Shown: positions 25,644 through 33,600 of the stretch, piece by piece
Layout: each line of letters starts with the position of its first letter
How positions within the stretch are numbered: the stretch's first letter is position 1
DNA from: QHCA01 sp038237645
GTDB taxonomy: Bacteria > Actinomycetota > Actinomycetes > Mycobacteriales > QHCA01
Reading direction: 5' to 3'
NCBI GenBank assembly: GCA_038237645.1
Contig: JBBRYN010000001.1
Span: 62,001-126,000 of the forward strand
DNA: 64,000 nucleotides
Translations under genes and position numbers: made by a program
The notes under the pieces: model-generated
Database searches by the model: none
What the model was told of the DNA's origin: nothing
The model's input: only the letters and a program-made list of their open reading frames with translations

Positions 25644-26392
25644 CGGCGCTGCCCGGCGATCAACGTCACGGCCAGCGGGACGGCGACCACCCCCATCGCC
25701 GCGGCACCCCACACCGCCGAGCCCGGCAGCCCGAAGAAGCACGCGTGCCCGGCGACCGAGGACGCGTAGGTCCACAGGTACAGCGTGATCGGCACCGCGT
25801 CCGACGGCGAACGTCGAGCGGGCAGCAGGAGTACGAGGAGTAGGCCCATCGTGCCGGCGACGGCCAGCCAGCCGGCGTAGTTGGACACCGGCACATGCGG
25901 CACGCCGGGCAGCGCGGGCTGCGGGTCCACCCATCGCCAGTGGCCCGCACCGACCATCTGCGGGTCGAGAAACAGGTCCCAGGTGGCCAGTGCCAGGCCG
26001 GACAGCAGCCCGTGCGCGAGCCGGCGCGAGGTCAGCCGGCCGGCCACCACGTACGCCGGGTAGGCCATCATCGTCCAGGCCAGCGGGACCACCAGCGGCA
26101 CGCCGGCGACCCCGGCTCCCAGGCCGCCGGTGTAGGAGTAGCGCCCGAACGGGATCCCGGTGGCCACCCCGATCGCCTCGGCAAGCAGTCCTCCGGCGGC
26201 GGTGACTGCGACGAAGACGGCCGTCCAGCGGGCTCCCCGCGTCGCCGCGGCATGGGTAACTGAGGCAAGAAAGAAGCAGCAGACCGTGGTGACCGTCAAC
26301 GGGGAGCGCAGCGGCTCCCTGACGAGCGGGTAGGCGATCTCGGTGAGCACGGTGAGCGCCGCCGAGCCGGCGGCGGCCCGGCGACCCACCAC
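25640..26392 (-). CDS. cruF: CruF-like carotenoid 1',2'-hydratase (DUF422)
   Basis: About 250 residues, polytopic. Contains GVATGIPFGRYSYTGGLGAGVAGVPLVVPLAWTMMAYPAYVVA and WDLFLDPQMVGAGHWRWVD, the signature of the DUF422/CruF family that adds water to a psi end of gamma-carotene or related carotenoids. GTG at 26392 follows the GNAT stop by 11 bases; a second GTG at 26389 is equally possible. It fits with the CrtYc/CrtYd cyclase at 11.4 kb, leaving one acyclic end for hydration. Confidence 0.82.
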   Translation of the reverse strand: MVGRRAAAGSAALTVLTEIAYPLVREPLRSPLTVTTVCCFFLASVTHAAATRGARWTAVFVAVTAAGGLLAEAIGVATGIPFGRYSYTGGLGAGVAGVPLVVPLAWTMMAYPAYVVAGRLTSRRLAHGLLSGLALATWDLFLDPQMVGAGHWRWVDPQPALPGVPHVPVSNYAGWLAVAGTMGLLLVLLLPARRSPSDAVPITLYLWTYASSVAGHACFFGLPGSAVWGAAAMGVVAVPLAVTLIAGQRR

Positions 26393-26403
26393 GGCGACCC
26401 GGC

Positions 26404-26952
26404 TCAGCGACCCGCCCTGGGCAAGCCGTCGAGGGGGAGGGTGCGGGCCAGCACCCCGAAGCGCCTGGTGTCCCCGGCGAACCGGTGGTGCCGCCGGAGG
26501 TCGACGAAGTCGAGCCGGCGATACAGCCGCCAGGCCCGCGACTCGCCCTCGGGGGTCGACAGCACGACCGTGGCATGCGGGCACCCGTCGAGGAGGCGGG
26601 CGAGCAGCCGCTGGCCGATTCCGTGTCCCTGCTGGTCGGGCCGCACGTGCAGTTCGCAGACCTCGAATGGGTCGGTCAGCCACCGCGCCGCGACCTCCTC
26701 GTCGAGGTCGCGGCGCACCTCGTCGTGCCACCACTGGCCGGGTGCGCCTCGATAGCCGTACGCGAAGCCGATCACCTCCCCCGATTCGTCCAGCGCGCCG
26801 GTGGCCCGGAAGCCGTTGCGCTGGGTGTGCACGACGACGTACCCCTTACGTTGCCGTCCGGTTTCCGCCGAATAGCCCATGGCCGCGCAGTAGATGTCGA
26901 GCGCGGTGTCGAGATGGTGCCGCAGATCGGCGCCCGACCAAGTGACGATCAT
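26404..26952 (-). CDS. GNAT N-acetyltransferase
   Basis: 182 residues with DLRHHLDTALDIYCAAMGYS at the start, FEVCELHVRPDQQGHGIGQRLLARLLDG (motif A) and RAWRLYRRLDFVDLRRHHRF (motif B). It lies between the crtA-like and cruF-like genes, all in one direction, but nothing ties it directly to carotenoids. The start codon is inside a 14-bp tandem triplication that contains three copies of ATGATCGTCAC; only the last one (26952) is in frame. Confidence 0.82.
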   Translation of the reverse strand: MIVTWSGADLRHHLDTALDIYCAAMGYSAETGRQRKGYVVVHTQRNGFRATGALDESGEVIGFAYGYRGAPGQWWHDEVRRDLDEEVAARWLTDPFEVCELHVRPDQQGHGIGQRLLARLLDGCPHATVVLSTPEGESRAWRLYRRLDFVDLRRHHRFAGDTRRFGVLARTLPLDGLPRAGR

Positions 26953-26983
26953 CGGGTGACGATCATCGGGTGACGATCATCGG
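26942..26983. repeat. 14-bp tandem triplication at the crtA-like/GNAT junction
   Basis: Three perfect copies of GTGACGATCATCGG at 26942-26955, 26956-26969 and 26970-26983. On the minus strand each copy holds CGATGATCGTCAC, so the TGA stop of the crtA-like gene lies in one copy and the GNAT ATG in another. Confidence 0.92.
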
Positions 26984-27684
26984 GCCAGCGGGTCGCGGCC
27001 GAAGAGGGTGCCGGAGCTGCTGACCACAGCGAAGCGGGCGAACAACTCCTCGGCGTACCACCGTTCCTGCGTCGTTCGCCGGACGACCTCGGTGTGAACC
27101 GGTCGACGGTAGGCGAAGTCGTGCAGCGAGTCGGCGTCGTCCCAGACGCTGAACGTCCCCTGCAGCCCGATCGGCAGCTCACCGATGCCCATGCTGACCA
27201 GCAATCCCGGACAGCGACGCAGGTCGGCGGACACCGGTGGCACGGCCCGCCAGAAGGCCAGCGCCCGCTGCGGGGCGAGGCGGGCCCTGGTCAGGGCCGC
27301 CACCGGGCCCTGCCATCGTGCGGGATAGGGCCGGCCGAACGGTTCCCGGCCGGACCACCGGCCGCGGGATGCCAGCGGCACCAGGTCGCCGCGCCACCGC
27401 TCCGTGGCGATCCGCCGCCATCGGGCGGCGCTCACGGAGCGTTCGAAGGCATCCGCGGCGTCCCGGCTGGCCCAGGTGCTCAACAGGGCCCACCGGGTCG
27501 GGTCGCTGTCGCGGACGGTGAACGTACGGCCGCTGCCGGTGCCCAGGAGCTTGGCAAACCGCAGGCCTGACATCCGGCGCAGCGGCCGGCGGCCCGCAGC
27601 CATCCGCAGCAGCGCGGCCGGCATGCGCCGCAGCGGCACCCGCCACACGTGCAGTGTGACCAGCGCCGGCACGGGCTCCATCAT
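26977..27684 (-). CDS. CrtA-like (spheroidene monooxygenase family) protein
   Basis: 235 residues. Begins with a hydrophobic strand TLHVWRVPLRRMPAALLRMA and continues LRFAKLLGTGSGRTFTVRDSDPTRWALLSTWAS, the signature of spheroidene monooxygenase-like proteins, then QGTFSVWDDADSLHDFAYRRPVHTEVVRRT. True CrtA adds a keto group next to the hydroxylated or methoxylated end of acyclic carotenoids, which fits the hydrated end expected from CruF. Many actinobacterial relatives are uncharacterised, so ketolase activity is inference. Start ATG at 27684; a second ATG follows immediately. Confidence 0.72.
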   Translation of the reverse strand: MMEPVPALVTLHVWRVPLRRMPAALLRMAAGRRPLRRMSGLRFAKLLGTGSGRTFTVRDSDPTRWALLSTWASRDAADAFERSVSAARWRRIATERWRGDLVPLASRGRWSGREPFGRPYPARWQGPVAALTRARLAPQRALAFWRAVPPVSADLRRCPGLLVSMGIGELPIGLQGTFSVWDDADSLHDFAYRRPVHTEVVRRTTQERWYAEELFARFAVVSSSGTLFGRDPLAR

Positions 27685-27692
27685 GGTGGCTG

Positions 27693-27698
27693 AGCCTA
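27693..27698 (-). promoter_or_regulatory. -10 element (TAGGCT) for the crtA-like operon
   Basis: On the minus strand TAGGCT ends 8 bases before the ATG at 27684, in the short gap after ybaK. It matches the leaderless pattern, suggesting the second carotenoid operon can be transcribed separately from ybaK. Confidence 0.4.
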
Positions 27699-27705
27699 CG
27701 GCCGG

Positions 27706-28167
27706 TCAGATCACCTCGATCGACCTGCCGCCGGTGGGCCGCAGCAATTCGTCGTAGCTGGTGTCGAAGACGGCGTCGGGTGTGCCGGCGCCGCACCACA
27801 CGACCGGATAATTGGCAAGGGTGACGTCGACCGCGGTCCGCAGCGGATGCGGATGGCCGACCGGCGCCACGCCGCCGATCGGCTGGCCGGTCGCCTCGCG
27901 CACGTATTCCGCGTCGGCCTGCTCGAGCGGGGGCAGGTCGAGCAGCACCGAGACCTTGGCGGTATCCACCCGGTGGGCTCCGCTGGCCAGGACCAGGATC
28001 GGCTCGGTCGACCGGAAGATCAGGCTGTTGGCGATGGCGCCGATCTCGACGCCGAGCGCGTCGGCGGCCAGTGCCGCGGTCAGCGCCGCGATCGGCAGTT
28101 CACGTACGGCACCGGTGGCTCCCAGCGCTCGTAGCGCCGCCGCCACTCCCTCGGCATTGGGGTGCAT
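27706..28167 (-). CDS. YbaK/EbsC-type aminoacyl-tRNA deacylase
   Basis: 153 residues. Contains EIGAIANSLIFRSTEPILVLASGAHRVDTAKV, YVREATGQPIGGVAPVGHP, and VWCGAGTPDAVFDTSYDEL, the core of the YbaK/ProX editing-domain family that hydrolyses mischarged tRNA (for example Cys-tRNA-Pro). The catalytic-region lysine is visible in DTAKV. It stands between the divergent acyltransferase gene and the crtA-like gene. Confidence 0.85.
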   Translation of the reverse strand: MHPNAEGVAAALRALGATGAVRELPIAALTAALAADALGVEIGAIANSLIFRSTEPILVLASGAHRVDTAKVSVLLDLPPLEQADAEYVREATGQPIGGVAPVGHPHPLRTAVDVTLANYPVVWCGAGTPDAVFDTSYDELLRPTGGRSIEVI

Positions 28168-28250
28168 GTCAACAGTTGAGCAGAACTACTCAGCTCCGTC
28201 GAGCAGCAGTCCGCAGGACCGGCCGCCGGGCGGCCGCAAGGGTTGTAGCC

Positions 28251-29609
28251 ATGACCTCGAGCGCCCTCACCGCCCGTTCCCTTGCCACCGCCACCCCCGT
28301 CTCCCGTGATCGCTACGCGGACTTCCTGCGCGTGTTCTCCATCGGCGTCGTCGTCGCCGGGCACTGGCTGATGGCGGCGCCCACCGTGGATGCAGTTGGC
28401 CGGGTCGCTGCCGGCAACGCGCTGGCCGCTGTCCCGGTGCTGCAGTATGCGACGTGGCTGCTGCAGGTGATGCCGTTGTTTTTCTTCGTGGGTGGATTCG
28501 CCCACTACACCGCGCTGCAGGGGCTGCACCGTCGCGGTGGGTCCTATCCGGACTTCGTGCGCAGCCGGGTCACCCGGCTGCTGCGTCCGACCGCGGTGTT
28601 CGTCACCACCTGGCTGGTGGCCGCCCTCGCACTGGAGGTGACCGGCCGGCAGGCGGGTCTGCTGGCTCTCGCCGTGCGTACCGTTGCCCAGCCGCTGTGG
28701 TTCCTCGGCGTCTATTTGGGCGTCATGGCGCTGGCTCCCACCATGCTGCGGTGGCACCGTCGCAGCGGAGCGGCCGTCCCCGTGCTCCTCGCCGCCGTCG
28801 CCGTGGGGGTGGACGTGGCTTCCTTCGGACTGGACGTGCCCGGCCTGCGCGCGATCAACATCGCCGTGGTCTGGCTGGCCGTGCACCAGTTGGGTTACCT
28901 CTACGCCGATGGCACGCTCCTGCGCACCCGCCGGATCGGCCTGGGCATGGTCCTCGGCGGCCTAGGCACCGTGGTGGCTCTGACCACCAGCGGCGGGTAT
29001 CCGGTGTCGATGGTGGGGATGCCGGGTGAGGCAGTGACCAACATGAACCCGCCCACGGTCGCCCTGCTCGCGCATGCCGTCTGGTTGATCGGTCTGGCGC
29101 TGCTGGTTCGCGAACCGGTCACGCGCTGGCTCGACAACGTCCGCGTATGGACGGCCGTCGTCGCCGCGAACGGCGTCGTGATGACGGTGTTCCTATGGCA
29201 CCTGACGGCGCTGTTCGCCGGTTACGGGGTCTGGCTGTGGCTGGGCGGGCACGTCGCGCCGGCCGGCAGTTCGCTGTGGTGGCAGACCCGGCCGGCGTGG
29301 CTGGCCGGCTTCGCCGTGCTCTGCCTCGTGCTGGTCACGGCTTTCCGCCGGGTGGAGCGGCCCCGCCCGGCACCGTCCGGAGGTCCGGCGCCCCGGCTCG
29401 ATCCGGCCCGGTCGCGGGTCGCGGCGGCCGGCGCCGCAGCCTGCTGCCTGGGGATCCTGGGCCTGTCGGCAACCGGATTCGGCCGGATCCTCGCAGGTCA
29501 CTCCGTCACGATGGTCGTACTGCCGATGTCGGTACCGGTTGCCGTGCTGCTGGTGTTCGCCGGTTGGCTGGCGCTGTCACTGCCTCCGTCTGCGTCGCGC
29601 CCCTCCTGA
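28251..29609 (+). CDS. acyltransferase family 3 membrane protein
   Basis: 452 residues with roughly ten to twelve membrane helices. Opens with RDRYADFLRVFSIGVVVAGHWLM, the conserved Arg/His start of acyltransferase-3 proteins, and has FFFVGGFAHYTALQ and FLWHLTALFAGYGVWLWL. Members O-acylate sugars or lipids at the membrane. The target is unknown. ATG at 28251 is directly before conserved sequence; the reading frame extends upstream into ybaK's divergent region without conservation. Confidence 0.82.
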   Translation: MTSSALTARSLATATPVSRDRYADFLRVFSIGVVVAGHWLMAAPTVDAVGRVAAGNALAAVPVLQYATWLLQVMPLFFFVGGFAHYTALQGLHRRGGSYPDFVRSRVTRLLRPTAVFVTTWLVAALALEVTGRQAGLLALAVRTVAQPLWFLGVYLGVMALAPTMLRWHRRSGAAVPVLLAAVAVGVDVASFGLDVPGLRAINIAVVWLAVHQLGYLYADGTLLRTRRIGLGMVLGGLGTVVALTTSGGYPVSMVGMPGEAVTNMNPPTVALLAHAVWLIGLALLVREPVTRWLDNVRVWTAVVAANGVVMTVFLWHLTALFAGYGVWLWLGGHVAPAGSSLWWQTRPAWLAGFAVLCLVLVTAFRRVERPRPAPSGGPAPRLDPARSRVAAAGAAACCLGILGLSATGFGRILAGHSVTMVVLPMSVPVAVLLVFAGWLALSLPPSASRPS

Positions 29610-29685
29610 CCGGCAAGTTCCGCCTCCAGCAGCCCTGCCCCTCCCGGGGTTGCGGTCTTGTCGGAGGAGAGGTTTACTGTTCCAT

Positions 29686-29709
29686 GTGTTCGAACATACG
29701 TTCGAACAC
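29686..29709. promoter_or_regulatory. LexA (SOS) box, perfect 10-bp inverted repeat
   Basis: The core TCGAACATACGTTCGA (29690-29705) matches the mycobacterial/streptomycete LexA consensus TCGAAC-N4-GTTCGA exactly. It is extended by perfect pairing to 10-bp arms with a 4-base centre (29686-29709). It lies about 190 bases upstream of the first gene of a cassette holding DnaE2 and DinB. The 287 bases between the acyltransferase stop and that gene hold no other convincing feature. Confidence 0.88.
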
Positions 29710-29896
29710 CTCGTGCCGGTCGCTCGATCGGCGCGGGCGGATCTCTCGCCGCGGCGCGGTCCTCGACCCACCGCGTCCCGGTTGGGAGCCACCGGCCGGG
29801 GCGACGTGGGGAAGCGTTGCCTCGGTCCGGTGACCGCTGCTGCCCGTCTTCCCCGGCAGCACATCTGACGACGGCTGTGCGGGAAGGGTGTGTGCA

Positions 29897-30241
29897 TTGA
29901 CAAGGTTGTACGGCGATGCCGTTGACGACGCCGCCGAGGTGCGGCGGCGAGCCGACGAGCCTGAACAGTTCCTCTGGCGTGACCGGTTGTATCTCGTCCG
30001 GGCCGTGTTGGAGCACTGGATGGAGTCAGGAGGATGGTGGCGCACCGGTATGACGCGGGCGGCGCGCTCCGGTGCGCCTGCCGCTGGTGTGGACGGTGCG
30101 ACAGGCGGTGCACTCGACGACGGGGAGCGGGAGTTCTGGCGGGTCGAAGCCGGTGCCGGCCGGCTCGACGACACCGGGGTGTTCGACCTGTGCTTCGACT
30201 GGTCGCACGGCCAGTGGACCGTCGTCCGGGTGCAGGACTAG
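29897..30241 (+). CDS. DUF6504-like small protein, first gene of SOS cassette
   Basis: About 114 residues. Central segment QFLWRDRLYLVRAVLEHWMES-GGWWR and the end FDLCFDWSHGQWTVVRVQD resemble the short DUF6504-type proteins found beside actinobacterial DinB/ImuB and DnaE2 genes. Function unknown. I prefer the TTG at 29897 because GGGAAGGG (29881-29888) is then a well-spaced ribosome site; GTG at 29888 would overlap that purine tract. It is followed after 4 bases by the HEPN gene. Confidence 0.65.
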   Translation: MTRLYGDAVDDAAEVRRRADEPEQFLWRDRLYLVRAVLEHWMESGGWWRTGMTRAARSGAPAAGVDGATGGALDDGEREFWRVEAGAGRLDDTGVFDLCFDWSHGQWTVVRVQD

Positions 30242-30245
30242 TTCG

Positions 30246-30680
30246 ATGTCCCGGATCCCGCCTCCGGCCCGTCAGTCTGCCCTGAGCCTGCTCTCTCAGG
30301 CCCGGCGGGCGATGGACGAAGCGATGGCGCTGGAGCGGCCGGCCGAGCGTTACTCCGCCACGCACCTCGCGGCACTGCGGGCGGCTGCGGCGGTGCTCGC
30401 CGCACGGGCCCGGCCGACGGCACCCGTGCCCCGACGGTTGTCGCGCCCGACCAGTGCCTGGACGCTGCTGTGCCGGGTTGCTCCGGAGCTCACGGAGTGG
30501 GCCGGATTCTTCGCCGCTGGCGCGGCCAAGCGTGCCGCTGCCGAGGCGGGCCTGCCCCGTTCGGTTACCGCGCGGGAGGCCGACGACCTGGTACGTGACG
30601 CCCAAACCTTCCTTACCGTCGTCGAGACCTTGCTCGGTTTGCTGACCGAGCCGATGCTCACCACCGCAAGGCGCGGGTGA
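30246..30680 (+). CDS. SAV_6107-type HEPN-domain protein
   Basis: 144 residues, helical. Starts PARQSALSLLSQARRAMDEA, then RYSATH (Arg35-x4-His40) with HLAALRAAAAVLAARARP, and later SAWTLLCRVAPELTEWAGFFAAGAAKRAAAEAG and VRDAQTFLTVVETLL. It matches the small actinobacterial SAV_6107-like family. The R-x4-H string resembles the HEPN RNase motif but sits earlier in the fold than usual, so activity is uncertain. It overlaps the dnaE2 GTG (GTGA), so it is co-translated with the polymerase. Confidence 0.72.
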   Translation: MSRIPPPARQSALSLLSQARRAMDEAMALERPAERYSATHLAALRAAAAVLAARARPTAPVPRRLSRPTSAWTLLCRVAPELTEWAGFFAAGAAKRAAAEAGLPRSVTAREADDLVRDAQTFLTVVETLLGLLTEPMLTTARRG

Positions 30681-33600
30681 GAAGTGCCTTGGCAGATCCA
30701 TTCGTGCACTTACACGTCGCGTCGGGCTACTCGCTGCGGCACGGCGCGAGCTCACCGCGGGTCCTGGCCGAGCGGGCCGCCGAGCACGGCATGGACTCCC
30801 TGGCGCTGACCGACCGGGACGGCGTCTACGGCGCAGTGAAGTTCGTCATCGCCTGCCGGAGTGTCGGAGTGCGGCCCTTGCTCGGGGTCGATCTCGCCGT
30901 CGCACCGGGAAGCACCGCAGCACCGGGAAGCACCGCAGCACCGGGAAGCACCGCAGCACCGGGAAGCACCGCCCGGCGCACCCCCGCACGGGGCGGAGCG
31001 GAGGTTGATCCCCGATTGCCGCGGGTGACCCTGCTGGCCCAAGACGGGCGTGGGTGGGCTTCGTTGTGCCGGCTGATCAGTGCCACGCATTTGGCGGGGG
31101 AGCGAAGTCGCCCGGTCACCTCGCTCGACCTGATCGCGTCGCATGCGGCCGGGTTGTTCGTGTTGCTAGGGCCGGCCTCGGAGTTGGGTCGCGCGGTGGC
31201 CGCCCACCGCCCCGACCTGGCCCGGGCCGTCCTTGCTCGCTGGCGAGCGGTGCTCCCCGCGGAGGATCTGCTCGTCGAGATCGTCTCCCACCGAGGACGC
31301 GGAGACACCGGGCGGGCGGCGGCACTGCTCGGGTTTGCCGCAGCGACCAGCCTGCCAGCGATGCTGACCAACGCGGTGCGCTTCGCCGATCGGGCCAACG
31401 CGCCGATTGCGGATGTTCTCGACTCCGCCCGCCGGCTGGTCCCCCTCGGTGCCCGCTCGGTCGACCGTGTCAACGCCGAGGGCTATCTGAAGTCGGGCAA
31501 GGAGATGGCCGTGGCGGCCTACGAGGTGTGCGGCCCCGACCGCGACGCGGCTGATCGCCTGCTTGCCCGCACCAGGCACGTTGCCGATCGGTGCGCGGTC
31601 GACCCCCGCACCGATATGGGCATCGGCGAAGTGCACTTCCCCGAGCTCGGGGGAGCCGGGGCCAACGGTGCGGCGGGTGCGGCGAGGGCCGTGCTGCGGG
31701 CCAGGTGCGAGGCGGGTTTGGGTCGGCGAGTCATGGCACCCACCGCAGAAGTCCAAGAGCGGCTCGATCACGAACTCGGCATCATCGACGGGCTCGGCTA
31801 TCCGTCGTACTTCCTGACCGTGGCCGACATCGCCGACCTCATTCGCTCGCTGGGCGTGCGCTGTGCTGCCCGGGGATCGGGCGCCGGCAGCCTCGTCACC
31901 TACCTGCTGGGAATCTCCGATGTCGATCCGATCCGTTACCGGCTGCTGATGGAGCGCTTTCTGTCGCCGCTGCGCCAAGCGTTGCCCGACATCGACATCG
32001 ACGTGGAGTCGGCTCGCCGGACAGAGGTCTACGAGGCGGTGCTTGCGCGATTCGGTGCGCAGCGGTGCACGTGCGTATCGATGATGGACACCTACCGCGC
32101 CCGGCATGCGATCCGCGATGTCGGGGCGGCGCTCGGGCTGCCGCCAGGTGAGATCGACGCGGTGGCCAAGGCGTTTCCGCACATTCGGGCAAACCAGCTC
32201 CATCAGGCGTTGCACGACCTGCCCGAGCTACGGGCCAGCGGGTTGGGGGAGGCGCGCCTGTCGCTGCTGTTCACCCTGGCCGAACGGCTGGACGGGCTTC
32301 CTCGGCACATTGCCCTGCACCCCTGCGGTGTGTTGCTCTCCGATAAGACGCTGCTCGACCGCACGCCGGTCGAGGCGAGCTACCTGGGCTTCCCGATGAG
32401 CCAGTTCGACAAGGACGACGTCGAGGAACTCGGATTTCTCAAGCTCGACCTGCTCGGCATCCGGATGCAGTCGGCGATGGCCCACGCGATCGACGAGGTG
32501 CAGCGGGTCGACGGGGAGCGGATCGACATCGACGCGGTGCCGCGCGACGACCCGACGACCTTTGCGCTTGTGCGCTCCACCCGGCTGCTCGGTTGCTTCC
32601 AGATCGAGTCTCCCGGCCAGCGCGAATTGATCGGCAAGTTCGGGCCCGAGACGTTCGATGACCTCATCGTCGACATCTCGCTGTTCCGTCCCGGGCCGGT
32701 CAAGAGCGACATGGTGACACCGTTCCTCGAGGCCCGGCAGGGCTGGCGGCCGCCCAGCTACTTCCACGACGACGTACGCCCGGCGCTCGAGCAGACCTGC
32801 GGCGTGGTCGTCTTCCACGAGCAGGTGCTCGAGATCGTCGCTGTGTTGACCGGCTGCTCGCTTGCCGAGGCCGACGAGGTGCGTCGCGCGCTCGGCGACA
32901 AGGACGGCCAGGAGGAGGTGCGGGTCTGGTTCCGCCCATTGGTGCTGGCTCGTGGCTACGACCTGGCCACCGTCGATCGGGCGTGGGAGATTCTGCGCGC
33001 CTTCGGTTCGTTCGGTTTCTGCAAGGCTCATGCGGCGGCGTTTGCCCTGCCGACCTACCAGTCGGCGTGGCTCAAGGCGCACCATCCGGCCGCATTCCTC
33101 GCCGGAGTCCTCACCCATGACCCGGGCATGTATCCCAAGCGGCTGATTCTCGACGACGCCCGGCAGTTCGGCATCGCCGTGCTCGGGCTCGACGTCAACG
33201 TTTCCGAGTCGACCTATCGGATGGAGCGGGTAGGAGACTTCGACGAGCCGCCATCGGGGATCCCCGCCCGGCCTCCGCGGGCGAGTTCCGAGGACCCCGG
33301 CCGGTCGTCGCGGGCGAGTTCCGAGGACCCCGGCTGGCCGAACAGTCGTTGTCATGGGATCCGGTTGTCGCTGGCCGACGTCAGGGGCATCTCCGCAGCC
33401 GAGATCGCCCGGATCGTGGCCGGCCGGCCCTACCATTGCCTGGCCGACTTCTGGCACCGTGCGGCGGTGTCCCGCCCGATCGCGGAGCGACTGGTGGTGG
33501 CAGGCGGCTTCGACACCCTCTACGGCATCGGGACGTCGCTGACGGTGCGCCGACAAGGTCAGGTGACCCGGCGTGACCTGCTGTTGCAGGTCGCCGAGCT

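Noticed and set aside
24534..26576. A much longer glycosyltransferase frame reaching back through the cruF-like gene.
   Set aside because: The upstream part is a shadow of cruF in another frame. The start at 25643 overlaps the cruF stop in the same GTGA manner as other genes.
29658..29900. An 80-residue open frame around the LexA box.
   Set aside because: Its codon usage is poor and it overlaps the perfect palindrome. It has no ribosome site or similarity.
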